Part shown: in pieces, positions 1 to 10,764 of the stretch
How the letters are laid out: every line of letters starts with the position of its first letter
Numbering within the stretch: position 1 is the stretch's first letter
Assembly: GCA_023333565.1 (NCBI GenBank)
Contig: JAJKFH010003532.1
Span: forward strand, 222,072 to 286,071
Reading direction: 5' to 3'
Length of the DNA stretch: 64,000 bases
Origin: Puffinus mauretanicus
Taxonomy: Eukaryota > Chordata > Aves > Procellariiformes > Procellariidae
Position numbers and translations under genes: made by a program
The notes under the pieces: model-generated
What the model saw: only the letters and a program-made list of their open reading frames with translations
What the model was told of the DNA's origin: nothing
The model's database searches: none

Positions 1-256
1 GGCCTTCGCATGCAAGAGTCCAACACCACACACCATCTCTCCTGCCCTGAAAGACCGTTACGACAGATGGAACCCGAAGTCATGGACTAAATGAACTCAA
101 TGGACATTTTAGAGGGATGGCCCATGGACTAAGGGAATGATATCTCTGTGTGCGTATATATCAAAAGGCAGGAAAAGTAGTGGTGACTAATTGGAATGTA
201 TGGGAAAATGTGAGACCTGGGCATGATGTAGATGGTGTGGAATAAGGGGTGGATAT
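1..256 (+). mobile_element. Endogenous retrovirus internal 3' tail (upstream of 3' LTR)
   Basis: The stretch directly left of the LTR at 257 is matched, in reverse complement, by 22652-22843, which directly flanks the second LTR. Shared landmarks include the runs around 86-130 (tcatggactaaatgaac) and 225-256 (ending ggggtggatat). Non-LTR sequence shared next to two LTRs is what the internal 3' end of a provirus looks like. The purine-rich run just before 257 (aataaggggtgg) sits where a polypurine tract is expected. No gag, pol or env reading frame is visible. The provirus may continue to the left of the window. Confidence 0.8.
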
Positions 257-818
257 TGTCCTGGTTCCGGCTGGGACAGGGTTAACTTTCTTCCCAGTAG
301 CTTGGGGGTGTGCTGTGTTTTGGGTTCGGTGTGAAAGGAGCGTTGATGGCCCACTGATGCTTTGGCTGTTGCTGGGTGGTGCTTGCACCGGGAGGGGGGA
401 GCACAGCTGGGGTGGTGGACCCAGCTGGCCAATGGGGTATTCTATACCATGTGACATCATGCTCAGTATAAAAACCAGGTGTGGGGGGGGGCTCGCCCCC
501 GTTCGTGGCACGCGGTCGGTGGTCGGTGAGCAGTTGCGTTGTGCATTGCCTGCTTTGTGTATTCTGTTATTGTTGTTGTTCTCATTGTTATTATTACTGT
601 TCTACTTCGTTTTATTTCAATTATTAAACTGTTTTTATCTCAACCCGGGAGTTTTCCTACTTGTGCCCTGCCAATTCTCTCCCCCATCCCACCGGAGGGG
701 GGAGGTGATCGAGTGGCTGCATGGGGTTTTATTTTTGCTGGCTGGGGTTAAACCACGACATATATATAAAAAGAAATTACAAGGCAGTTTCTTAAGAGAA
801 AAAGTGAAACATTCTTAA
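249..818 (+). other. Open frame across the LTR, not a gene
   Basis: A 189-codon open frame runs through the LTR and its right flank. Its composition (runs of Leu/Val/Phe from a T-rich R/U5 region) and its overlap with promoter and polyadenylation signals indicate a chance frame. No known domain is visible. It is listed only so the length is not mistaken for a gene. Confidence 0.7.
257..760 (+). mobile_element. Retroviral 3' LTR, avian ERV family (copy 1)
   Basis: It begins TGTCCTGGTTCC and ends AACCACGACA, so it has TG...CA termini. Inside are a CCAAT box (429-433), a CRE-like octamer decayed to TGACATCA (452-459), a TATA box (467-474) and an ATTAAA polyadenylation signal (623-628). It matches the LTRs at 22053, 48643 and 62630 over the promoter region and the last ~120 bp. 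It is the most diverged of the four: it lacks the clear 'gataacacactgatg' block of the others and is the shortest, at 504 bp. The 5-bp target duplications of the two solo copies suit an ERVL-like or gamma-like integrase; the class is not proven here. Confidence 0.88.
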
Positions 819-3414
819 GCTAGTCTTTGATTTTAAATAGAGACATGACTATCATTAATGACAGTGAAAAACTTAAGCTTCTTTGTCGAGGATCACAAAC
901 TGAATAGTTACTTAAATTGGTTTTAAAAGATTTGTCAGAATTAATACCAAGAAAACTTTGCAATGTATTGCAACAAATTAAAACAAATTTTCTGCCACTG
1001 CTATTTGCGATGCTAACTCTGGTAATTAGGGCAGAACTAATCTTCTATAACTTTAGGCACTCAGAGTGTCATCATCATTCTGGGCTCATCATCCAGACTA
1101 CCTTTGTAGGCACTGGGGAGAAATAGGAGCCGTTTTAAAATGATTCAGCTCATTCTAGTGTAGACATCTTAAGTGAATCTCACCTTTGAAGGACCTATTT
1201 CACTCTCTCAACTAGACAGGAAAATGGATGAAAAGCTTGGAAATAGAAGGTGTATTACAGATGCCTAAGTCTGTGTGAGGTTATTCCTGTTGTTAATATG
1301 TAAAGAGGATGTAAAATAAAAAGTAGAGGTGAACTTGCAAATTTAAAAAGTAAGGCATTACACAAAAGTGGTTTTCCAATAGTTCTTGGTACCTTGTAGT
1401 GTTTGAAGAGGTTTTTTACAGGACATTAAAGAGAGAGATTCTTTTGAGTCAGAAATTGAAGCCACTGTTTCCCTGAACCAGTGTTTCCACACACAATCTG
1501 ATCAAAACAGAACTGCTGCTTTATATGGCCAACTGCCACCTATACATGGAGTTGTAGCTCAGCCTCTGTTAGGGCATGACACTAAACCATTTTGGTGCGA
1601 ATGTGTTTAGGCAATGACCACTGATTCCACCACTTTTTCTCATTTACTCTGTCTCGGTGAGTTTTATAGGAGAAACCTATGCATTTCTTAAGAAAAGGAG
1701 AAGAAAGTAAAGATTATAAACTCTTTGTAAGGAGTCTCACAGTTGAAGTGTGCTCCAACACCTGCTGTGCTCTGTCAGTGAGCATCACTGAAACTTGGAA
1801 GCATTTTCACTAATTTCAATGCTTACTACATCTCCAAATGGGAAACAATTGAAGTCACTCTCTTTTCAGGAACAAGCTTGTCCTGGTTCCGACAAAGATG
1901 TTTGATGCCCTTCCCCTGATTTCTTTTGTTTTAATTAGCTGTGGCCAGGGAATGTCATTAATTCTGCCCTCAGCTCCTGTACTGAGATTCCATTCACAGG
2001 AACTCCCTTAACAGCTTGTTTACAAGGAGCATGCAAGAAAATTAAGACAAGCCAGCTTAAGATATCTATTTTAAATTGTATTCATGCTAAAGCACATGGT
2101 TTCCATCAGAAAGTAAGTATTAATTATGACATACTTCTGGTTTTGTATGGGATTATTCCTCAGGGATTTTAACTCATTTCCTTGAAATTTACAACTTAAA
2201 TTGCTTTAACTTTTACCAGTGATTCTAAACACTTATCTAAACTATGTCAGAGATGATAGAAAATAGACCCAGAACTGGAGAAAGACTCATGCATCTCTTT
2301 ATTTATGCCTACTTCTCAGGACACAGTCAAATAATCAACAACCATTACTTTACATCAGGGTTATGTCACTTTGGCTGGTATGTTTTAATTACTTCTAATA
2401 AATTTTAATTTCCTTCTCTCTTTTAAGTGACAAGACGCTGCAGTCTTCAATGGGACAAGAGAACAAAATTGGAAACTCAACAATAAGGAATATTTGTCAA
2501 GTCACTTTTTCTTTTTCCTCTTTTCCAGACTGAACTTGCATTTGCGCTCAGAACATTTGTCTAGCTTCAGAGATGATCACTGCTTGATGTTCTAATGCAA
2601 TATTAAGAGTGTGATGGGCTGATAGGAATCTGCCTGTATAAACAAGGTATGATATTGGAGATTATACTTCCATATGATATAATACTGGCATCTAATGGCA
2701 TCTATGACTATTGTTTCATTGCGAAGAAATTAGCAATCTTTAAAGCTGCTTTATTACTTGCGATTATTAATTTTGACACTTGTTACTGTGATTTTTCCCT
2801 GCAGCCATATTTGCAGATATTCTCAAAGGTAATTATAAGAGAAAAGGATCTCACTTTTTAGGTGGGATGTCACCTTCGTCCCTAAGAGCCAAGGAAAAAA
2901 AAACCTAATTAAAAATCTTTCCCCAAATTTCCCTCCTCACCAAAAGGACAACATGACATAGCATGAATAAATTCTTAACCAAGCTATAGTCTGTCAATAA
3001 ACATCCAATTTAATGGGTACTGAAGAAAAAAGAAATCAAAGCTAAGGTTGTAACTCATTTGTTTTGTCAAGAAGTGGTTGAAAGAGCTTAAAATATCTTT
3101 GGATTGTAATCAATCTCCTTTTCTCTCACAACTATACTTCTTTTTTTCTTGTGGTTACAACTACTTGGTCATTATTGATTTTTCAAAGCTTGGTTAATTT
3201 GCCTGTAAAAGTAGCAAAGTTAGACTAAAGTAGAGAGAGGCTCTTCTATTAAACAGGAGAAGGCAGAGGAAAAAGATATTTTTTGCAAATGAGTGTATGC
3301 TTATCATCAGGACCAGAGGTCTAGAAAGAGAAAAAGAAATTAAGGAAATTCCTAGTTCACATTTGAAATCTTTGTAAGTCAAGCCTTCCTCCTTACTTTT
3401 TGAACTCTGAACGA

Positions 3415-3448
3415 ACACACACACACACACGCGCGCTCTCTCTCTCTC
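3415..3448. repeat. Compound microsatellite (AC)n-GCGCG-(CT)n
   Basis: About eight AC units are followed by a short GCGCG and then about seven CT units. This alternating purine-pyrimidine run is a typical polymorphic microsatellite. Confidence 0.9.
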
Positions 3449-6307
3449 CTTATATTAAACTAATTTGATTTTTCACCCAATTAGTGGTGAAAAGTGGTGG
3501 AAAGGACACTCTTAGGAAGAAATTCCACATTTCTTTGTGGGAGAAGCTGATAGAAAATAACAGGTGAAACGTGAGTATGAGATAGAGGTATTGTGAGGGT
3601 ACAGGTCATCTGCTGGCAATGTCTATCAATGTATTTAAGTCTTATATTACCTAGCCAAAAAGAAAGCTAAACTGGAGACATGGAGAATAAAGTAAGTAGA
3701 AGGCCTTATTTCAGAAAATGGTTTGTAAGGGGTTGTTCCAAGTTAGTCAAAGCTGAAGTGACATGATAACTGAGACAAAGTGACAACAATTTTGCAGTTT
3801 GGTCTTCCCCATTAAATGTATTTAGAGCAGACATACTTGTGTCCATTCCCTTCTCAGGTTGCTGAACCTTCCGATTTCTCTGACACCTACATTTTCAGCA
3901 CACTTTGGGAGTCCTGAGAGTGCTGACATTTTCCATTCATATCCCTAAGGGCACATAGTACTATTTGCACACATTCTGCCCTGGTGTTTTTTCATAATCA
4001 CTGTGTGCTGTTCAGAAGCTTCAAGTGCAGGTAGGATGTGCAGCGCTTCAACACCACCATGGTGAGTATTAGATCTGTTTCTGACACTATTGAATCTATT
4101 ACAAAGTGCTGAACAGTTTTTCAGTCTCTTCTCCATATTGAAGGAGAATTTAGGACTTCAGTTTTGGAAACAGCACCCCAACAGGCTGAGAGTTTACTAA
4201 CTATCTAGCTTTGGGCTAAATGAGCTCTGGGAAAATGGGAAGCCACACTTAAGCCAATGAGAAAAAGTGTAAGACTGCTTAAACTGTGAGCATGAGACAT
4301 CTCAGAGGGTCCTCTTCAGGGAGTCCAGAGTACAGCCTGTGGTCATGCATCAGTCCACCTGAGCGGATGAGCGGGAAGCGCATCTCTTAGAAGAGAGGGG
4401 AGACAAACGGTGGCTGCTAGTCATTTGGCCCATCCCAAGGTTGAAGAGTGGCTGCTCTGCGGTTGGTGTTCTGGCTGGTATCCCTGACCACCTCTCTCAC
4501 CCTGGAGAAAAGGGGGCAGAAGACACTATAAGGATTACAGGCTCTGCCTGGCCAAACCCATAGGGATCCTTGCAGCCACTTGTCCCTGTTTGTTGTTTTG
4601 CAGTTTCCCAAATGAAAGTTTGTCACAGAAAGGGTGTGCAGCAAGTTCTGTGAAGACACTGACGTGCAAATGCTTTCTATATAGGGGAAGACATGGGTCT
4701 AGGTATGGACCTAAAATGGAGTAGAGTGTAAGTGCTTGTTCGATTTCCTGGTGGAGCCACAAAGGCTTCTGTAGTGTGTATTGCACCAAGAGGGGCTGTG
4801 CCTTCAGTGTTTCAGAACTCCTCCAAGAACATCAATGTGATGTTGATGCAAGTGGAAAGGTCCAGACTGAGGCAAATACTACTGTCTTTGGGAATGTCTT
4901 CGCTCCCATGTGCAGCTCTCTGTATTTAAAATGGAGCTGAAATTTGTTCAGAGACCTCTTATGGTTCACTAAATTTACTTACAACTCCTTTGAGAGCTTC
5001 TGAATGGGAGAGGGGCTAGGGGACAACACCAGTATCCTTGTTTGTACACCCAAGAGGATGAAAGAATCTGATGGCAGCAATGTAGAACCAAGTATTCCCC
5101 ATGTCAGCTAAACCCTGAGTAGGCAATCTCTGTTTACAAGTAAAAGATTCAGCCAAATCATTATCACTCTCCAGTAAACCCAGTGTAACTCAGGATGTTC
5201 TTGGCCCAGTTCAGCAGTCATACCTGCCCTAGAATAGTGGGAAGGCTGAAGCCAGAATGGGTCTTCTAATTTTTATAATATTTAAAATAAGCTACATTTT
5301 GAAAAGAGGGGTTGTAGCATTTGTTAAAAGGCTGCATTTGAACTGCTGAGAAGCGAAGGCCTTTTAATCCTTTTTCTCCTCATCTTTCCTTTGGAATTGT
5401 TAGCTAAGAACACAGAACAAAGAGAAGATATAAAACATCCTTCAACTTTTTAATCAAGCAGCGGGGTTGCCAAAAATTCATGCTCAATCCATCTCTAAAT
5501 AATCCTCAGTAGAGCAGTTTTATTATCACCCATCCCTGAGGACAAGGTAGCTGAGAGTAACGTAGCTACATAGTAGCTCTCCCTCCCTCAAGGTGTCTTT
5601 AGAAATTTCTCACTCAAGAGAACTAGGCCTGTGTGACCAGGGGATCAAGACAAAATGCATGGCTTCATTTGGCTTCATGCTATGGATCTTCCTAGCCCCA
5701 GGATTTGTTACACAGCCATTTAAATTAACATAGCATTAAAATATGACAGGATTATGTTCTACGGACTCATTAACACATTCCTCTGGTGCAGTGGGAGACA
5801 AGGAGTGCTTGAACATTCAACCACCCGAGGCATGTATTACTGTGACTGACACCCCCTGCAATGTCTCAATACATTAAAATATGACTCCTATTGAATACAA
5901 CTTTGCAATTTACATGCAATTTTTCAAAGGTACTGTGAAAGTATTTATCTTTTCACACCACCAAGTAATTCTCAGTTTTGTGACGGGGAAGAAACACTTT
6001 TCTCTATGAAGCTACTATTAGATTGTAATATTTTCCTCATTCATGCGCCCTACCCTTCTGTCATAATTTTCTTGCCTAACTCCCATGAATTTAGCAAAGC
6101 AAACTATGATACTTCAGGATTTTCATTTTTTTCCCTTGATGCCTTTGCCTGGCTGCTGCACTCAACAGCCCTTCAAAGGCAGGCTGAGGTGCTTTCAAGC
6201 TTGTTTATAGTTAGAAAGCTAAATGGAAAGCTGATCACTGTTCCCCATTCAGCTTTTAAATACAAACAGTTCCGTATTTGTGTTTGTAAATACAAACAAC
6301 TGTGAAA

Positions 6308-6472
6308 TCAACTAGCCACCTCTGAATATCTGTTAAGTCTGCAAGCAGTGGAGGATGCAAAAGAACCAAAGATACCAGCTGTAACCTGCAGATCATTAGG
6401 TGGCACTCTTCCCTCTGGCGTAGCACCAAATCCAAAAGGGCAGAAAATGTAACCTGGTGTTGGAGCAGCCAT
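6308..6472 (-). other. Short coding-like ORF of unknown identity
   Basis: On the - strand an ATG at 6472-6470 opens a 54-codon frame that ends in TGA at 6308-6310. The start has A at -3 and G at +4, a good Kozak context. The predicted peptide begins MAAPTPGYIFCPFGFGATP and has a balanced, protein-like composition with no low-complexity bias, unusual for a short frame in this AT-rich background. I do not recognise the family. It could be a small exon, a decayed retrocopy fragment or chance. No clear splice sites, polyA tail or homologous neighbour supports a gene. Confidence 0.25.
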
Positions 6473-7278
6473 TGTTTTAAAAATACTAAGGTACAAAACT
6501 GAGTTTATTAAGACATGTAGCCATTAAAGGTGTCCAGCCATTTTGAAAAGAATAAGGTTGTTGGGCACGGTATCTTGACCACATTCAATTAGAAAGTTTC
6601 TCTATGCCTGGACATACCGTTTTGGCCTCAACTCTCATGGATGCTACCACAGATGATCATGTAACAAACAAAAGAACGAATATAGGAATTGTGAAAATGC
6701 ATGGCTGTAACTTAAAACCTAAGCACCAATTGTTACATATGCCTACTATGAGATTCATACTCAATTTATATTGTTATAAACAGGCAAGAGTCCCCCCAAA
6801 CAAAAAAGAGCTTCTTTCTAAAAACCCAAAGACATTTGAAAACCAAAAAATAGTTGAATATATTTCAGAGAACAGTTTAACACACTTGTGCATGCTTTTT
6901 TCTCTACACACATATGTACACACAGAGCAAATTAATTACTGTAAGTCATAATTTTCCCTCAGTATAGTATATTTTAAAGCCTAAGGAATGCATGAACCTA
7001 TCTTCTCCTAGTCCTTGGGAGACAAGATGGATCATCCCTATTTTGTAGAATATTTAAGCATTTTGCCAGTGGTCAGTCAGATAGTTTGTAGCAAGGCCAG
7101 GAGTTAAAGCAGGCCGAGATGTTCAGGTCTCTCCTTTCCTCATTTGTTATTCCCTATGACAAGAAAACCTGCAGTGCCTTCTGTAAGATGTTATTCAAAT
7201 AGAACTTGATACTGCTTGGACTTTAAGTCTATGTTTGAGCTCTACTGAACTGTTTTATCCAAGATTGAGAAGGAGAGT

Positions 7279-7300
7279 TCTTTTGCTGTCTTTTGCTGTA
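7279..7300. repeat. Short tandem duplication (cttttgctgt x2)
   Basis: A roughly 10-11 bp unit containing cttttgctgt is repeated in tandem, with further degenerate 'atgctgt' echoes up to about 7325. Confidence 0.6.
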
Positions 7301-8526
7301 AATGCTGTCATTTAATGCTGTGTCTTTTAAGTCTAAAATTCATCCATGGAAGCTGGGAAGTCTTGATTTTGTTGGACTAAATATTTTCCTGCACCATTAC
7401 CTGTGACTGCAAAAGACAGGAGACCTTGAGCATTCTGGTAAATTCTAGTCCTATGTTTCTGTGAAAAAAGTTTTTCAACAGGTTTGTCTTCCGTAATCAC
7501 TTTTTATCCTGCTCTGCAACACAGTCTCTTTGTAGCTAGAAGAGTGCATGGCAGACAGCATCCTACTTTGGGTTCACTTTGACCCTTTTAACTTTGTGGG
7601 GCTGTAAATTACACTGAGGGGTTCATGGATTGAGAATTGTCACCTGATGGAAACAATGTACCTGGAACCTCTCTTTACAACACAGACAGAAAGCTATGAG
7701 TTAAGCTTCACAGAGGGAAATTGGATAGGACAGCAAAAATGAATTGGGCCCTATAGTATGAGTGAATAAAAAGTTGAAGGACATCCTGAGTTGGTGATAT
7801 TTTTGCACTTGGTTTCCCTCATCCTACATTATTATCTGTAATACAAATACATAAGGAAGCATAAAGTCTGTGATAAAATTAATGTCTTGGTCTCCTTTTG
7901 AATTTTTTTATTCCACCATGAGTATGTTTTATTTTAAAATCACTCCCATTGACTTCAGTCTGTGCATGAAGTCAAAAAACTGTGGGATTGTTTGCAAGTT
8001 TGAGCCAAATGTAGAGCTTAAAGATTTCTAGCTTTCATTATACGCTGAAAATTTTTAGCCTCTTCTCTCTACATTTCAAAATAATGAAGGTGAGAACCTA
8101 CCCTTTTGCCATCAACAGGTGCTCATTTTGCAAACAGCTGCTTCAGTTAAAGTCTTTAACACCATCCATATGCCTATCATCTTCAGCTGTGATGGTAGAA
8201 GGATCACATGAGCAGTCTGTAACCTCATTTACATGAAGTCAGCCAGCTAAGTTTATATACCAAAAAGCTAATTTGACTAATTTACTTGACTTTGTCTGAA
8301 CTACTCACAAAAGATTTTATGCTACCAAAGGTATAGAAGTATAACATCCTGTAGTGCATGGCGTATACAAATAGAAGTAATCAGCTCTATAGCTTCAATA
8401 AGATATTTGTTTCCTGAATTATTTATCCTTTGTTATTATTTACCTGACTGTAAATTGGGAAAGTAAAAACTTATCTTGCCTGAAAATTGAAGTTTTTACT
8501 TCAAGGATAAGGTATCTCATCTAATC

Positions 8527-10764
8527 GCATGGCTTAGTGACCATGAAATGATAGAATTCTCGATACTTGGTGAAGTAAGGAGGGGGGCCAGCAAAACCGC
8601 TCCCATGGACTTCCGGAGGGCGGATTTTGGCCTGCTCAGGACACTGGTCGAGAGAGTTCCTTGGGAGACAGTCCTGAAGGGCAAAGGGGTCCAGGAAGGC
8701 TGGACGTTCTTCAAGAAGGAAGTCTTAAAGGCACAGGAGCAGGCTGTCCCCATGTGCCGTAAGAAGAACAGGTGGGGGAGATGACCGGCCTGGCTGAACG
8801 GGGAGCTTTGGCTGGGACTCAGGAAAAAAAGGAGAGTTTACCACCTTTGGAAGAAGGGGCAGGCAACTCAAGAAGAGTAGAGGGATCTTGTTAGGTTGTG
8901 CAGAGAGGAAATTAGAAAGGCAAAAGCCCAGCTAGAACACAATCTGGCCACCGTCGTGAGAGACAACAAAAAATGTTTTTACAAGTATATTAATGACAAG
9001 AAGAGAGCCAAGGAGAATCTCTATCCTTTATTGGATGTGGGTGGGAACATTGCCACCGAGGACAAGGATAAGGCTGAGGTACTTAACGCCTTCTTTGCCT
9101 CAGTCTTTAATAGTCAGAGCAGTTATCCTCAGGGTACTCAGCCCCCTGAGCTGGAAGACAGGGACTGCGAGCAGGATAAACCCCCCATAATCCAAGAGGA
9201 AGAAGTTAACGACCTGCTACGCCACCTGGACGCTCACAAGTCTACGGGGCCGGATGGGATCCACCCGAGGGTACTGAGGGAGCTGGCGGAGGAGCTTGCC
9301 AAGCCACTCTCCATCATTTACCAGCAGTCCTGGTTAACTGGGGAGGTCCCAGACGACTGGAGGCTAGCCAATGTGACGCCCATCTACAAGAAGGGCCGGA
9401 AGGAGGATCCGGGGAACTACAGGCCTGTCAGCCTGACCTCGGTACCGGGGAAGATTATGGAGTGGTTCGTCTTGAGGGTGCTCACAAGCCATGTGCAGGA
9501 CAACCAGGGGATCAGGCCCAGCCAGCACGGGTTCATGGAAGGCAGGTCCTGTTTGACCAACCTGATCTCCTTCTATGTCCAGGAGACCCGCCTAGTGGAT
9601 GAGGGAAAGGCTGTGGATGTGGTCTACCTGGACTTCAGTAAAGCCTTTGACATTGTCTCCCACAGTACTCTCCTAGAGAAGCTGGCAGCTCATGGCTTAG
9701 ACAGGTGCACTCTTCGCTGGGTAAAAAACTGGCTGGATGGCCAGGCCCAGAGAGTTGTGGTCAACGGAGTTAAATCCAGTTGGCGGCCGGTCACAAGCGG
9801 TGTTCCCCAGGGTTCAGTTTTGGGGCTGGTCGTGTTCAATATCTTTATCAATGATCTGGATGAGGGGATTGAGTAAGTTTGCAGACGACACCAAGCTGTG
9901 TGGGAGTGTTGATCTGCTGGAGGGTAGGAAGGCTCTGCAGAGGGACCTGGACAGGCTGGATCGATGGGCTGAGGCCAACTGTATGAGATTCAACAAGGCC
10001 AAGTGCTGGGTCCTGCATTTCGGCCACAACAACCCCAGGCAACGCTACAGGCTTGGGGAAGAGTGGCTGGAAAGCTGCCCGGAGGAAAAGGACCTGGGGG
10101 TGCTGGTTGACAGCTGACTGAACATGAGCCAGCAGTGTGCCTGGGTGGCCAAAGAAGGCCAACGGCATCCTGGCCTGTATCAGAAATAGTGTGGCCAGCA
10201 GGAGTAGGGAGGTGATCGTGCCCCTGTACTCGGCACTGGTGAGGCTGCATCTCGAATACTGTGTTCAGTTTTGGGCCCCTCACTACAAGAAGGACATTGA
10301 GGTGCTGGAGCGTGTCCAGAGGAGGGCAACGAAGCTGGTGAAGGGCCTGGAGCACAAGTCTTGTGAGAAGCAGCTGAGGGAACTGGGGTTGTTTAGTCTG
10401 GAGAAGAGGAGGCTGAGGGGAGACCTTATCGCTCTCTACAACTACCTGAAAGGAGGTTGTAGCGAGGTGGGTGTTGGTCTCTTGTCCCAAGTAACGAGCG
10501 ATAGGATGAGAGGAAATGGCCTCAAGTTGCGCCAAAGGAGGTTTAGATTGGACATTTGGAAAAATTTCTTTGCTGAAAGGGTTATCAAGCCTTGGAACAG
10601 GCTGCCCAGGGAAAGTGGTTGAGTCACCATCCCTGGAAGTATTTAAAAGATGTGTACATGTGGCGCTTAGAGACATGGTTTAGTGAGCATGGTGGTGTTG
10701 GGTTGATGGTTGGACTCGATGATCTCAGAGGTCTTTTCCAACCTTAATGATTCTATGATTCTAT
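8527..10764 (+). mobile_element. CR1 LINE, 5'-truncated, + strand
   Basis: Homology to avian CR1 starts abruptly near 8527, inside ORF2 between the endonuclease and reverse transcriptase domains. It runs through the RT domain, the ORF2 C-terminus and the 3' UTR to the terminal octamer repeat (tgattctatgattctat, ending at about 10764). Abrupt 5' truncation and an intact 3' end are usual for CR1, which is copied from its 3' end. No clear target duplication is visible, also normal for CR1. About 2.2 kb of a roughly 4.5 kb element is present. The copy is relatively young: most of its RT reads through in one frame. Confidence 0.96.
8530..10622 (+). pseudogene. Broken CR1 ORF2 (reverse transcriptase part)
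   Basis: ORF2 of CR1 encodes the endonuclease/reverse transcriptase used for target-primed insertion; this copy keeps the linker, RT and C-terminal part. Visible RT blocks are [57 protein letters not shown] and the catalytic FADD (9878-9889). Breaks: stop codons near 8782 and 8878; an 11-nt deletion at about 9875, just before FADD, that shifts the frame; an in-frame stop near 10115; and a 1-nt insertion at about 10143. The longest surviving frame is 8896-9876. The C-terminal segment (10137-10622) reads well up to a stop after LPRESG. The gene is dead as it stands. The plus-strand copy at 42.7 kb retains the bases missing before FADD. Confidence 0.93.

Larger units (their letters stand above)
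761..8526. other. AT-rich unique DNA, no gene recognised
   Basis: There are no recognisable domains, splice-flanked exons or young repeats. A compound microsatellite lies at 3415-3448. Around 1880-2060 and 2640-2830 there are long stretches without simple repeats that could be conserved noncoding DNA, but this cannot be judged from one sequence. The only coding-like frame is at 6308-6472 on the - strand, listed separately. Confidence 0.6.

Noticed and set aside
249..818. 189-codon open frame as a host gene
   Set aside because: It runs through LTR promoter, R and U5 signals and is matched by non-coding LTR copies elsewhere; no domain.
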